A stretch of 34,680 nucleotides of DNA from Oscillospiraceae bacterium (GCA_017462785.1 JAFTQJ010000001.1:1-34680); one strand, 5' to 3'; counted from the stretch's first letter, positions 15,332-23,611 are shown. Translations and numbers: made by a program. Notes: generated by a model not told the origin, from the sequence alone.

Positions 15332-17323
15332 ATGAGAAGAGTTTCTGAATATGTGAAAATGTCGCTTGCAGTTCTGATGGTGCTTGCAACGACGATTTTC
15401 TGTGCAATGCGGCTGCTGAAGGTGCAGGTCGTGGAATCGGAATCCTACAACCGGAAGGAAGCCGTCATCACCCAGTACTCCCAGAAGATCGAATCCACAC
15501 GGGGAGAGATCGTGGATGCACAGGGGACGACCATCATCAGCAATCATGTCAGCTATGCAGCGGCAATTGATGAGAAGAATTTCCCTTCCTCCAATCGGGA
15601 GGGGAATGCTGTGATCCTCCAGCTTCTGGAGATCCTGCTGGAAGAGGGCGTGGAATGGACGGATACTCTTCCGATCACGGATGCCGCCCCCTATGAATTC
15701 GATCCGGAAAGCAGTGCATCCGAGATCACAGCAATGAAAAAGAGCATCGGTGTCAATGACTATGCGACGGCTCAGAACTGCATTGATGTCCTCATCAAGG
15801 ACTATGAGATCTCTGCCGAATACACCCCCCAGCAGCAGAGGATGATCGCAGGCATCCGCTACACCATGCTCGACCATGATTTTTCAATGAGCAACCGCTT
15901 CAAGGTCGCAGAGAGCCTGCCCATGAAGCTGGTTTCCAGACTTTCGGAAATGTCCTGCCGCCTCAGCGGTGTCACTGTTGTGCAGCAGGCGGAGCGTGTG
16001 GTCGAGGTCGGTGATGTGATCCCGCATGAGATCGGCACAGTGGGTCCTATTTTTGCGGAAAATGCGGATGAATACCTTGCACTCGGCTATGACCTTGATG
16101 CGACTGTCGGCATCAGCGGCATTGAAAAGGCGATGGAAACCGAGCTGCAGGGCAGGGACGGCGTGCGAACCATCACGTTTCAGGATGGTGCAGCTGTTTC
16201 CGACGAGATCACCAAGGAGATGGTAGCAGGCAATACGGTCATGCTCACTGTGAACGGAGAGTTCCAGCGTGGCTTGCAGACGATCCTTGAGGATTTCATT
16301 GCCAATTTCCACAATATCAACGAAAAGCCGGAATTAAGCGGAAATGATGTCACCAGCGGTGCGATCGTTGTCCTCGATGCCAAGACCGGTGCGATCCTCG
16401 GCGAAGCTACCTGCCCGACCTATGATCTGACGGAGTATTCCGAGCTGTATGATGAACTGCTCCATGCCAAGGCAAATCCGCTGTTCAACCGTGCAACACA
16501 GGGTCTGTACCGTCCCGGTTCCACCTTCAAGACCATCACAGCAACAGCGGGTCTGAACGAGGGCGTCATCAACGGCGGTACTTCCTATCTTTGTCAGCGG
16601 GATTATTACTTTATTGATACTCCTTATCAGTGTACCGGCTACCATAATTATATTTCCGTTGCCCCTGCACTGAAGGTTTCCTGCAATGCCTTTTTCTACG
16701 ATCTTTCAAGAAATCTGACCATTGACCGCATTGCGGAATATGCCTCCTACTATGGCATCGGTCAGAACACCGGCATTGAAACCAGGGATTCCGCCGGCTA
16801 TATGGCGACTCCTGAAAAGTACCACGAACTGGGAATGCAGTGGACGGTCGGTCAGGTACTGCAGGCGGGTATCGGTAACGGCGAAACCATGGTGACACCC
16901 CTCCAGCTTGCAGTCGTTGCCAATACCATCGCAAACGAGGGCGTGAGATATGAGCCGTATCTGGTGGACAGCATCTGGGACTACAATATGGAGGAGTGTC
17001 TGGATAAGACAGAGCCGACCATTGCGGAAACCATCGAGCTGAATTATGGCTATGTTTACAGCTATATTGAGGAGGGTATGATCGCCGCTTCCACAAATAA
17101 CATGCCGGCAAAGTACTCTCTGGCAAATCTTGGTTATCCCGTTGCGATCAAGACCGGTACGCCCCAGCAGGACAGCCGTGAGCAGGATTCCGTGTTCATC
17201 GGTTATGCCCCTGCAAATGATCCGCAGATCGCTTTCGCAGGCATCATCGAGGGCGGTGAATACTCCAAATATATGATCCGTGACATTCTCAAGCTCTATG
17301 AGGAGATCTACGGAATGCACTGA
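15332..17323 (+). CDS. mrdA: Penicillin-binding protein 2 (elongation transpeptidase)
   Basis: Class B PBP that cross-links peptidoglycan during side-wall growth together with RodA and MreCD. The 663 residues have a single N-terminal membrane anchor (about 10-30), a dimerisation/pedestal region with ESTRGEIVDAQGTTI, and a C-terminal transpeptidase with the active-site triad STFK (397-400), SCN (450-452) and KTGT (607-610). The pedestal carries the long insert typical of clostridial PBP2. GAGGAG precedes the ATG. It closes the mre operon; rodA is not adjacent. Gene symbol by context. Confidence 0.93.
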   Translation: MRRVSEYVKMSLAVLMVLATTIFCAMRLLKVQVVESESYNRKEAVITQYSQKIESTRGEIVDAQGTTIISNHVSYAAAIDEKNFPSSNREGNAVILQLLEILLEEGVEWTDTLPITDAAPYEFDPESSASEITAMKKSIGVNDYATAQNCIDVLIKDYEISAEYTPQQQRMIAGIRYTMLDHDFSMSNRFKVAESLPMKLVSRLSEMSCRLSGVTVVQQAERVVEVGDVIPHEIGTVGPIFAENADEYLALGYDLDATVGISGIEKAMETELQGRDGVRTITFQDGAAVSDEITKEMVAGNTVMLTVNGEFQRGLQTILEDFIANFHNINEKPELSGNDVTSGAIVVLDAKTGAILGEATCPTYDLTEYSELYDELLHAKANPLFNRATQGLYRPGSTFKTITATAGLNEGVINGGTSYLCQRDYYFIDTPYQCTGYHNYISVAPALKVSCNAFFYDLSRNLTIDRIAEYASYYGIGQNTGIETRDSAGYMATPEKYHELGMQWTVGQVLQAGIGNGETMVTPLQLAVVANTIANEGVRYEPYLVDSIWDYNMEECLDKTEPTIAETIELNYGYVYSYIEEGMIAASTNNMPAKYSLANLGYPVAIKTGTPQQDSREQDSVFIGYAPANDPQIAFAGIIEGGEYSKYMIRDILKLYEEIYGMH

Positions 17324-17431
17324 TGATGCAGATTCCGCCGCAGACAGGAAAAAGATTCGTGAAAATCAATAATTTTGCGGCGTTAAAATGCAGTAGTTTT
17401 CACAATTTTCTGATTTTTCGGGATTAAAAAA

Positions 17432-17459
17432 TTGACAAAATCCGTATTTGTGATATAAT
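17432..17459 (+). promoter_or_regulatory. Promoter of the MinD-like gene
   Basis: Perfect TTGACA (17432-17437) and TATAAT (17454-17459) with 16-bp spacing, 100 bp before the ATG. So this gene is transcribed separately from the mre operon. A small GGAGTT/AACTCC hairpin (17525-17542) lies just before the ribosome site. Confidence 0.85.
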
Positions 17460-17559
17460 AATAAGTAGGCATGTTGTACAAATTTTTGATATGTTGAACT
17501 GCCGCATGAAAGGCAGGTTGGGGAGGAGTTCCGCTGAACTCCGGAAAGGAGAATCATAC

Positions 17560-18303
17560 ATGGCAAAAAATCCAAAGCTGATTGCAGTAACATCCGGTAA
17601 GGGTGGTACGGGAAAGTCTACCATTTGTTATGGTCTTGGCTACACACTGGCAAAACAGGGGCATCGTACCCTGATCATCGAGCTGGACTTCGGTCTCCGC
17701 TGTCTGGACATCATGTTCGGCATGTCCGGCAATGTGGAATACGACCTCGGTGATGTGCTGAAAGGCAAAAAAGAGATCCTCGATGCAGTTGCACATGTGC
17801 CCACTGCAAGCAATCTGAACATTCTCTGTGCCCCGAAGGATCCGTTCATGAAGGTAACAGCAGAAGAGGTGGTTGATATCTGCCGCCGCATCAGAAAGTA
17901 TTTTGACTTCATCATCATCGACACCGGTGCCGGCATCAGTTCCCACGTTTTCGACATCGTGGAGCAGGCAAACCTGATTCTCGTTGTCACCACACCGGAT
18001 CCGATCTGTATCCGTGATGCAACGATGATGTCCGATGAATTCTACAGACGTGGCAACAAGCGTCAGCGTCTGATCGTCAACAAGCTGACCAAGAAGAATA
18101 TTTCCAGCAAGCTGATCCAGAATCTGGATGAGATCATTGATACTGTCGGCATTCAGCTGCTCGGTGTCATTCCGGAGGATTTTGCACTGATGGAAGCAAC
18201 CGGAAAGGGAACACCCATTCCGACCAATGCACCCGCACTCTTTGCGTTCGATGCGATTTCCAAGCGGCTGAACGGCGAACAGATGCCGCTTGTAATCAAA
18301 TAA
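17560..18303 (+). CDS. MinD-family P-loop ATPase lacking the membrane helix
   Basis: The 247-residue ParA/MinD-type ATPase has the deviant Walker A SGKGGTGKST (about 11-20), the switch GLRCLDIMFG and FDFIIIDTGAGISS as the Walker B/switch II region. MinD normally has DSPAGIE there; DTGAGI followed by VVTTPDP is the form common in the flagellar relative FlhG. The end, LNGEQMPLVIK, aligns with the point (GESVPL) after which B. subtilis MinD continues with its amphipathic membrane helix; here the protein stops. No minC or minE is adjacent. AAAGGAG supports the start at 17560. It could be a MinD variant, an FlhG relative or a new clade; I favour MinD-like. Confidence 0.82.
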   Translation: MAKNPKLIAVTSGKGGTGKSTICYGLGYTLAKQGHRTLIIELDFGLRCLDIMFGMSGNVEYDLGDVLKGKKEILDAVAHVPTASNLNILCAPKDPFMKVTAEEVVDICRRIRKYFDFIIIDTGAGISSHVFDIVEQANLILVVTTPDPICIRDATMMSDEFYRRGNKRQRLIVNKLTKKNISSKLIQNLDEIIDTVGIQLLGVIPEDFALMEATGKGTPIPTNAPALFAFDAISKRLNGEQMPLVIK

Positions 18304-18350
18304 ATGACCTACTAAAAAGTGCCGCACAGCGGCGGAAAGGGATGAGAAAC

Positions 18351-18755
18351 ATGACAATAGCCTTAATCGCTCATGATGCAAAAAAAGAACTGATGGTGCA
18401 GTTCTGCATTGCTTACTGCGGCATTCTGTCCAGATACAATCTTTGTGCGACCGGCACGACCGGCAAGCTGGTCAGTGAAGCGACCGGTCTGACGATCCAG
18501 AAATATATGAGTGGTTCACAGGGCGGCGGTCAGCAGATCGGTGCGAAGATCTCCTGCAATGAGATCGATGTGCTGCTGTTCTTCCGTGATCCGATCACAG
18601 CAAAGGATTCTGAAAACGCAGATATGGATCTACTGCGTCGCTGTGATGTACATAATGTGCCCGTTGCGACCAATATTGCAACCGGCGAAGCACTGATCAT
18701 GGCACTTGAGAGAGGCGATCTCGACTGGCGTGAGATCGGAAATCCGACTATCTGA
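18351..18755 (+). CDS. Methylglyoxal-synthase-fold protein, catalytic Asp missing
   Basis: Clear homologue of MgsA, which turns dihydroxyacetone phosphate into methylglyoxal. The 134 residues include IALIAHDAKK, the phosphate loop ATGTTGK (33-39), the FFRDP motif (Asp80) and VPVATNIAT. The segment SGSQGGGQQIGAKIS aligns without gaps to SGPMGGDQQVGALIS of E. coli, so the catalytic Asp71 is Gly here (Gly60). The E. coli His98 and Asp101 positions are Ser87 and Ala90. Synthase activity is therefore doubtful. ATG 18351 has AAAGGG at 9 bp; ATG 18342 abuts that site. It lies 47 bp after the MinD-like gene, with no terminator between them. Confidence 0.85.
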   Translation: MTIALIAHDAKKELMVQFCIAYCGILSRYNLCATGTTGKLVSEATGLTIQKYMSGSQGGGQQIGAKISCNEIDVLLFFRDPITAKDSENADMDLLRRCDVHNVPVATNIATGEALIMALERGDLDWREIGNPTI

Positions 18756-18772
18756 TTATTTTGCAAATTCTC

Positions 18773-18850
18773 AGTCTGCTGCAATTGTACTTTCGGTTTG
18801 CTGTCCGATGGGGGAGCAGGAGGGATCAGTTTCAGCAGACTTTTATTTTT
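18773..18850 (+). promoter_or_regulatory. Long-range stem with T run ahead of hisS
   Basis: AGTCTGCTG (18773-18781) can pair with CAGCAGACT (18833-18841) across a 51-nt loop, followed by TTTATTTTT and then the hisS ribosome site. It may be the terminator of the preceding gene or an attenuator for hisS. I see no T-box features: no specifier loop or T-box consensus sequence in this short leader. Confidence 0.4.
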
Positions 18851-18860
18851 GGAGGTATCT

Positions 18861-20168
18861 ATGGCAAATATCAAACGACCCAATGGAACAGAGGACATTC
18901 TGCCGTCCGTCAGCCGTGACTGGCAGAATCTCGAACGCATGCTCAGGGAGATCGCTGATGTATACGGCTTCCGTGAGATCCGTGTGCCCACTTTTGAACA
19001 GACGGATCTGTTCTGCCGCAGCGTTGGTGAAACTACGGACGTTGTGCAGAAGGAAATGTACACCGTTTCTGCAAAGGAATCCAAGTTCACACTGCGTCCC
19101 GAGGGCACAGCCGGCACGATCCGTGCAATGCTCCAGAACGGACTCCTGAATGAAGCACTGCCCCAGCGTGTATACTATATCCTGTCCTGCTTCCGTCATG
19201 AGCGTCCGCAGGCTGGCAGACTCCGTGAATTCCACCAGTTCGGTGTGGAAATGGCTGGTTCTCCGCATGCATCCGCTGACGCAGAGGTCATCAGCCTTGC
19301 AAAGCAGATCATTGATATGGTGGGCATCAAGGGCATTGAGCTGTATATCAATTCCATCGGCTGTCCGACCTGCCGCAAGGCTTACCACAAGGCTCTGCAG
19401 GAATACTTTGCAGCCTCCAAGGATCAGCTCTGTGAAACCTGCCTGTCCCGTCTGGAAAAGAATCCGATGCGTATTCTGGACTGCAAAAGCCCCATCTGCG
19501 GCGAAATTGCAAAGGATGCTCCCGTGATTCTGGACTACCTCTGCGACGAGTGCAGCACACATTTTGCACAGCTCAAGAAGCATCTGGAAATGCTGAAGAT
19601 CGAATACAAGGTCAATCCGAAGATCGTCCGTGGTCTGGACTATTACACCAAGACCGTATTTGAATTTGTCACCACTGACATCGGTGCACAGGGTACTGTC
19701 TGCGGCGGCGGCAGATATGACGGTCTGATCGGTCAGCTCGGCGGTCCCGAAACACCGGCTCTCGGCTTCGGCATGGGTCTGGAGCGTCTGCTGCTGACAC
19801 TGCGGAATCAGGGCGTGACCCTCTCCGAAGAGGATACCTGCGACATCTACCTCGCTCCGATGGGTGAGGCGGCAGCGGACAAGGCATTTGAGCTGACAGC
19901 GGCTCTTCGTCAGGAGGGCATTGCTGCACAGACCGATGTCATGGGCAGAAGCCTCCGTGCACAGATGAAGTATGCGGACAAGATGAATGCAAAGTTCACC
20001 ATCGTCATCGGTGACAATGAAATTGCGGACGGTCTTGCTGACATCAAGAATATGAAAACAGGCGAAAAAACCAGAATCGCACTGACTGATACATTTGCAG
20101 AGAATTTCTCCACACTCCTGCTTGATTCCCTCTTTGCAGGAGAGGACACAGAATCGCTGCTCGGATAA
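18861..20168 (+). CDS. hisS: Histidyl-tRNA synthetase
   Basis: Class II synthetase charging tRNA-His. The 435 residues begin with the usual RPNGTEDILPS. They contain motif 2 (FRHERPQAGRLREFHQFGVE), the histidine-binding RGLDYYTKTVFEF and the motif 3 region with GGGRYDGLIGQLGG followed by GFGMGLERLLL. A C-terminal anticodon-binding domain ends the protein. GGAGGT (18851-18856) fixes the ATG at 18861. aspS follows 15 bp later, a common Firmicutes pair. Confidence 0.97.
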   Translation: MANIKRPNGTEDILPSVSRDWQNLERMLREIADVYGFREIRVPTFEQTDLFCRSVGETTDVVQKEMYTVSAKESKFTLRPEGTAGTIRAMLQNGLLNEALPQRVYYILSCFRHERPQAGRLREFHQFGVEMAGSPHASADAEVISLAKQIIDMVGIKGIELYINSIGCPTCRKAYHKALQEYFAASKDQLCETCLSRLEKNPMRILDCKSPICGEIAKDAPVILDYLCDECSTHFAQLKKHLEMLKIEYKVNPKIVRGLDYYTKTVFEFVTTDIGAQGTVCGGGRYDGLIGQLGGPETPALGFGMGLERLLLTLRNQGVTLSEEDTCDIYLAPMGEAAADKAFELTAALRQEGIAAQTDVMGRSLRAQMKYADKMNAKFTIVIGDNEIADGLADIKNMKTGEKTRIALTDTFAENFSTLLLDSLFAGEDTESLLG

Positions 20169-20183
20169 TAAGGAGGAAGAATT

Positions 20184-21971
20184 ATGGTTGAATCTATGGG
20201 AAATCTTCGCCGCACACATGGCTGCGGTGAGGTCACAGAGCCGGGAATGCAGGTCACTGTCGGCGGCTTTGTACAGTATATGAGAAACAAGAACAAGGTC
20301 ATCTTCATCGTTCTGCGTGACAGAAGCGGTGAGGTGCAGCTGGTGTTCAATGACGAAACCGACCGCACGATCTTTGAAAAGGCAGCATCCGTCAAGAATG
20401 AATATGTCCTCATGGTCAAGGGTACTGCTGTGAAGCGTCAGGATGTCAACCCGAACATGAAAACCGGCATGATCGAGATCGTTGCCGAGGATCTGCGGAT
20501 CCTCTCTAAGGCAGAGCCGCTGCCCTTCGTCATCAGCGACGAAACGAATGTCAATGAGGAGCTGCGTCTGCAATACCGCTACCTCGACCTGAGAAGAACA
20601 CCCCTCCAGCAGAATCTCATCATGCGTCACAAGATCGCAAAGTGTGCAAGAGAGTACTACTATGCAAACGATTTCATTGAGATCGAAACACCCATGATGA
20701 TGAAGTCCACCCCCGAGGGTGCAAGAGATTATCTGATCCCGTCCCGTGTGCACAACGGCAAGTTCTACGCTCTGCCCCAGTCCCCCCAGATCTACAAGCA
20801 GCTGCTGATGGTTGCCGGCATGGAGCGTTACATCCAGATCGCAAGATGCTTCCGTGACGAGGATCTCCGTGCAGACCGTCAGCCGGAATTCACCCAGATC
20901 GACCTTGAAATGTCCTATGTGGATGTGGAGGACATTCTGGAGCTGACAGAGGGCTTCATTGCAAAGCTCCTTTCCGACGTGCTCGGTCAGGAAATGACAC
21001 TGCCCCTGCCCCGCCTTTCCTATGCGGAGGCAATGAGCCGCTACGGTTCCGACAAGCCGGATACCCGTTTCGGCATGGAGATCTGCGATATTTCTGAGCT
21101 TGTGAAGGACTGCGGCTTCGGCGTATTCTCCGGTGCAGTACAGTCCGGCGGCAGTGTCCGCTGCATCGTGGCAAAGGATGCAGCAAAGGTGCTGACCCGT
21201 AAGGAAATTGATAAGCTGACAGAAATGGTGCGTGGCATCGGTGCAAAGGGTCTTGCTTTCATCCGCTGGGCGGACGAAGCTCCCACCTGTGCATTCTCCA
21301 AGTTCTTCAGTGAAGAGGAAATGCAGAATATCCTGAATACTATCGGCTGTGAAAAGGGTGACGTTGCCCTGTTCATCGCTGACAAAAACAGCGTGACACT
21401 GCCCGTTCTGGGTGCCCTGCGTCTGCATGTGGCAAAGAAGCTCGACATCATTCCGGAGGACAAGCTGAATTTCCTGTGGATCACACAGTTCCCGTTCTTC
21501 GAGTGGGATGAGGATTCCCAGACTTGGCTGGCAATGCACCATCCGTTCACGATGCCGGAGGACGAATGCCTGCCGTTCCTCGAATCCGATCCGGGCAAGG
21601 TAACTGCAAAGGCGTACGACCTCGTTCTGAACGGCGTAGAGCTTTGTTCCGGTTCCATGAGAATCACCGACTTCGAGCTGCAGCAGAAGATGTTCCGTGC
21701 ACTTGGTCTGACCGATGAAGAGATCGAAGCGAAGTTCGGCTTCCTCGTAGAAGCATACCACTACGGTGCACCGCCCCACGGCGGTCTGGGCATTGGTCTG
21801 GACAGACTCGCAATGGTTCTGTGCAAGGCAGAGAGCCTGCGTGACGTTGTGGCATTCCCGAAGGTAAAGGATGCTTCCGAGATCATGAGTGCATGCCCGT
21901 CCGTTGTCGAGAAGGAAAACCTCGATGTGCTGGGTATTGCAGTGATCGAAAAGGAAGAAAAGTCCGAATAA
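20184..21971 (+). CDS. aspS: Aspartyl-tRNA synthetase
   Basis: Class IIb synthetase charging tRNA-Asp. The 595 residues comprise an N-terminal OB-fold anticodon domain (about 1-110), the catalytic core with PQSPQIYKQLLMVAGMERY and FRDEDLRADRQPEFTQID, the bacterial GAD insertion (about 300-400), and motif 3 GLGIGLDRLAMVL near the end. In the OB fold the usual RRRDLGG before the viFidLRDR motif is replaced by YMRNKNK, a departure in the anticodon-contact region. AAGGAGGAAG precedes the ATG. A terminator follows directly. Confidence 0.96.
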   Translation: MVESMGNLRRTHGCGEVTEPGMQVTVGGFVQYMRNKNKVIFIVLRDRSGEVQLVFNDETDRTIFEKAASVKNEYVLMVKGTAVKRQDVNPNMKTGMIEIVAEDLRILSKAEPLPFVISDETNVNEELRLQYRYLDLRRTPLQQNLIMRHKIAKCAREYYYANDFIEIETPMMMKSTPEGARDYLIPSRVHNGKFYALPQSPQIYKQLLMVAGMERYIQIARCFRDEDLRADRQPEFTQIDLEMSYVDVEDILELTEGFIAKLLSDVLGQEMTLPLPRLSYAEAMSRYGSDKPDTRFGMEICDISELVKDCGFGVFSGAVQSGGSVRCIVAKDAAKVLTRKEIDKLTEMVRGIGAKGLAFIRWADEAPTCAFSKFFSEEEMQNILNTIGCEKGDVALFIADKNSVTLPVLGALRLHVAKKLDIIPEDKLNFLWITQFPFFEWDEDSQTWLAMHHPFTMPEDECLPFLESDPGKVTAKAYDLVLNGVELCSGSMRITDFELQQKMFRALGLTDEEIEAKFGFLVEAYHYGAPPHGGLGIGLDRLAMVLCKAESLRDVVAFPKVKDASEIMSACPSVVEKENLDVLGIAVIEKEEKSE

Positions 21972-21977
21972 AATATG

Positions 21978-22015
21978 AAAAATCACTTCCTGCGGATGCG
22001 TGGGAAGTGATTTTT
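21978..22015 (+). terminator. Intrinsic terminator of hisS-aspS
   Basis: AAAAATCACTTCC (21978-21990) pairs over 13 bp with GGAAGTGATTTTT (22003-22015), whose T-rich end acts as the release tract. Confidence 0.9.
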
Positions 22016-22030
22016 AAATGGGAGGAACAT

Positions 22031-22522
22031 ATGGAACGGGAAAATACCTTTGAAATATTTCTGCCGATTTCGATTCTGACAGAAGGCTATCCGCCGCATC
22101 GCACTGCGGATGGGGAAATTGGTGTCAATCCGGTGCTCGTGAAGATTCTGGAACTGCTTGGTGTGGATATGGACATTCAGGAATTGGATCGTTTCTTTAT
22201 TGAGGATGTGCCGCCTGGCGAAGGAGATATTTATGTATATCACGGAAACGATGCCCAGATTGCTGCATTTGACCTCTATAATGATGCGTGTGACGAAATC
22301 GACATGGTTCTGTTCGGGGCTTGTTGTACTGCGGAACATCGGGATGCTCTGCAAGCATTGTTCTGCGAGCTGAATCAGCAGGTGATGAACAAATATCCGA
22401 TGTGGAAACCGTGGTATGGAAACTGTCAGAAACTCAGATTCATGCTGCCGGTGATCGCAGGAGAATCGACATATACTTCTGAGAATGGCACATATACTCA
22501 GAAGATCATACACTGCAAATAA
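22031..22522 (+). CDS. Hypothetical protein of 163 residues
   Basis: I do not recognise this protein. It is acidic and soluble with no signal peptide or membrane helix. Notable parts are ILTEGYPPHRTADGEIGVNPVLVK near the start, DIYVYHGNDAQIAAFDLYNDACDEIDMVLFGACC in the middle, and an aromatic patch MWKPWYGNCQKLRF near residue 130. GGAGG (22021-22025) supports the start, in the 59-bp gap after aspS. It appears more A/T-rich than its neighbours and is enclosed by two terminators, so it is a single-gene unit and perhaps an acquired gene. Confidence 0.65.
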   Translation: MERENTFEIFLPISILTEGYPPHRTADGEIGVNPVLVKILELLGVDMDIQELDRFFIEDVPPGEGDIYVYHGNDAQIAAFDLYNDACDEIDMVLFGACCTAEHRDALQALFCELNQQVMNKYPMWKPWYGNCQKLRFMLPVIAGESTYTSENGTYTQKIIHCK

Positions 22523-22527
22523 ATTTT

Positions 22528-22562
22528 CCCCCGATTTCTTGTTGAAATCGGGGGTTCCTTTT
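22528..22562 (+). terminator. Intrinsic terminator after the 163-residue gene
   Basis: CCCCCGATTTC (22528-22538) pairs with GAAATCGGGGG (22544-22554), followed by TTCCTTTT. It separates this gene from the convergent cysteine synthase gene. Confidence 0.88.
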
Positions 22563-22585
22563 CATACTTTCACAGCAGCTGCGGA

Positions 22586-23545
22586 TCATTCCGCCATTTC
22601 CGTGAACTGCAAAACCTCATCACGGAAGAGGGGAGTGCTGAAATAACGCTCCGCTGTATCCGGCAGAACCGTCACGACCGTTTTGCCCTTGCCGAGCTTC
22701 TTTGCCAGTGCAATGGCAGCCGCTACATTTGTACCAGCGGAAATGCCGCACATCAGTCCTTCCTTGCGTGCCAGTGCACGGGAGGTGTGGATCGCCTCCT
22801 TGTCGGTGACAATGTAAATGTCGCTGTAAATCTCCGTATTCAGATTTGCCGGAATCAGACCGTCACCAATGCCCATCTGCAAATGTGTACCGATGTTGCC
22901 GCCGGACAGAATCGCCGCATTTTCCGGCTCCACTGCCCAGATCTCGATCTCCGGATTTGCCTCACGCAGTACCTCACCGATGCCCGTGATCGTGCCGCCC
23001 GTGCCGATGCCTGCACAGAATCCATGGATCGGGCCATCCACCTGCTCAAGGATCTCCCTGCCGGTATGCAGGCGATGTACTTCCGGATTTGCCGGATTTT
23101 CAAACTGCTGGGGAATGAAGATGTTCGGATCCTTTTCACGCATCCGCAGAGCCGTTTGCAGGCATTCCTCAATGCACTTGCCGATGTCGCCGTCATCATG
23201 CACCAGAATCACCTTGGCACCGTAATGACAGACAAGCTTGCGGCGTTCCTCGCTGACGGAATCGGGCATGATGATGATGGTCCGGTAGCCCTTGACCGCA
23301 CCGATGAGTGCAAGACCAATGCCCTGATTGCCGCTGGTCGGCTCCACAATGATGGTGTTTTCATTGATCAGCCCCTGTTTTTCGGCTTCGCAGATCATGT
23401 TGAATGCGGTTCTTGTCTTGATGGAACCGCCGACATTCAGACCCTCAAACTTGACCAGCACCTGTGCAGCATCCTCCGGCACCATATTACGCAGGCGTAC
23501 CATGGGGGTGTTGCCCATTGCTTCGAGTATATTATCATAGAACAT
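22586..23545 (-). CDS. Cysteine synthase-family PLP enzyme
   Basis: Fold-type II PLP enzyme related to CysK, which makes cysteine from O-acetylserine and sulfide. The 319 residues have GNTPMVRL, the PLP lysine Lys43 in NVGGSIKTR, the substrate loop TSGNQG (70-75) and the phosphate loop GTGGTITG (181-188), with ISAGTN near the end. Classical CysK has SxKDR and TSGNTG, so two substrate-facing motifs differ. It may be a clade-specific cysteine synthase or act on another beta-substituted amino acid. AGAGGTC supports ATG 23545. It has its own promoter. Confidence 0.88.
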   Translation of the reverse strand: MFYDNILEAMGNTPMVRLRNMVPEDAAQVLVKFEGLNVGGSIKTRTAFNMICEAEKQGLINENTIIVEPTSGNQGIGLALIGAVKGYRTIIIMPDSVSEERRKLVCHYGAKVILVHDDGDIGKCIEECLQTALRMREKDPNIFIPQQFENPANPEVHRLHTGREILEQVDGPIHGFCAGIGTGGTITGIGEVLREANPEIEIWAVEPENAAILSGGNIGTHLQMGIGDGLIPANLNTEIYSDIYIVTDKEAIHTSRALARKEGLMCGISAGTNVAAAIALAKKLGKGKTVVTVLPDTAERYFSTPLFRDEVLQFTEMAE

Positions 23546-23582
23546 AGAAAGACCTCTTTTCTGAAAATTCGCACCATATTCT

Positions 23583-23611
23583 ATTATAATACAAATACCG
23601 GAAATTTGCAA
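23583..23611 (-). promoter_or_regulatory. Promoter of the cysteine synthase-family gene
   Basis: On the minus strand, TTGCAA (plus 23606-23611) and TATAAT (plus 23583-23588) are 17 bp apart, 37 bp before the ATG. Confidence 0.8.

Noticed and set aside
18756-18860. T-box or other tRNA-sensing leader before hisS
   Set aside because: The leader is only about 100 nt, with no T-box consensus or specifier stem. Only a simple long-range stem was kept, at low confidence.
18843-21986. A 1047-codon open frame on the minus strand
   Set aside because: It mirrors hisS and aspS, whose products are unmistakable. Its translation is rich in Cys and His, has no family features, and has no ribosome site.
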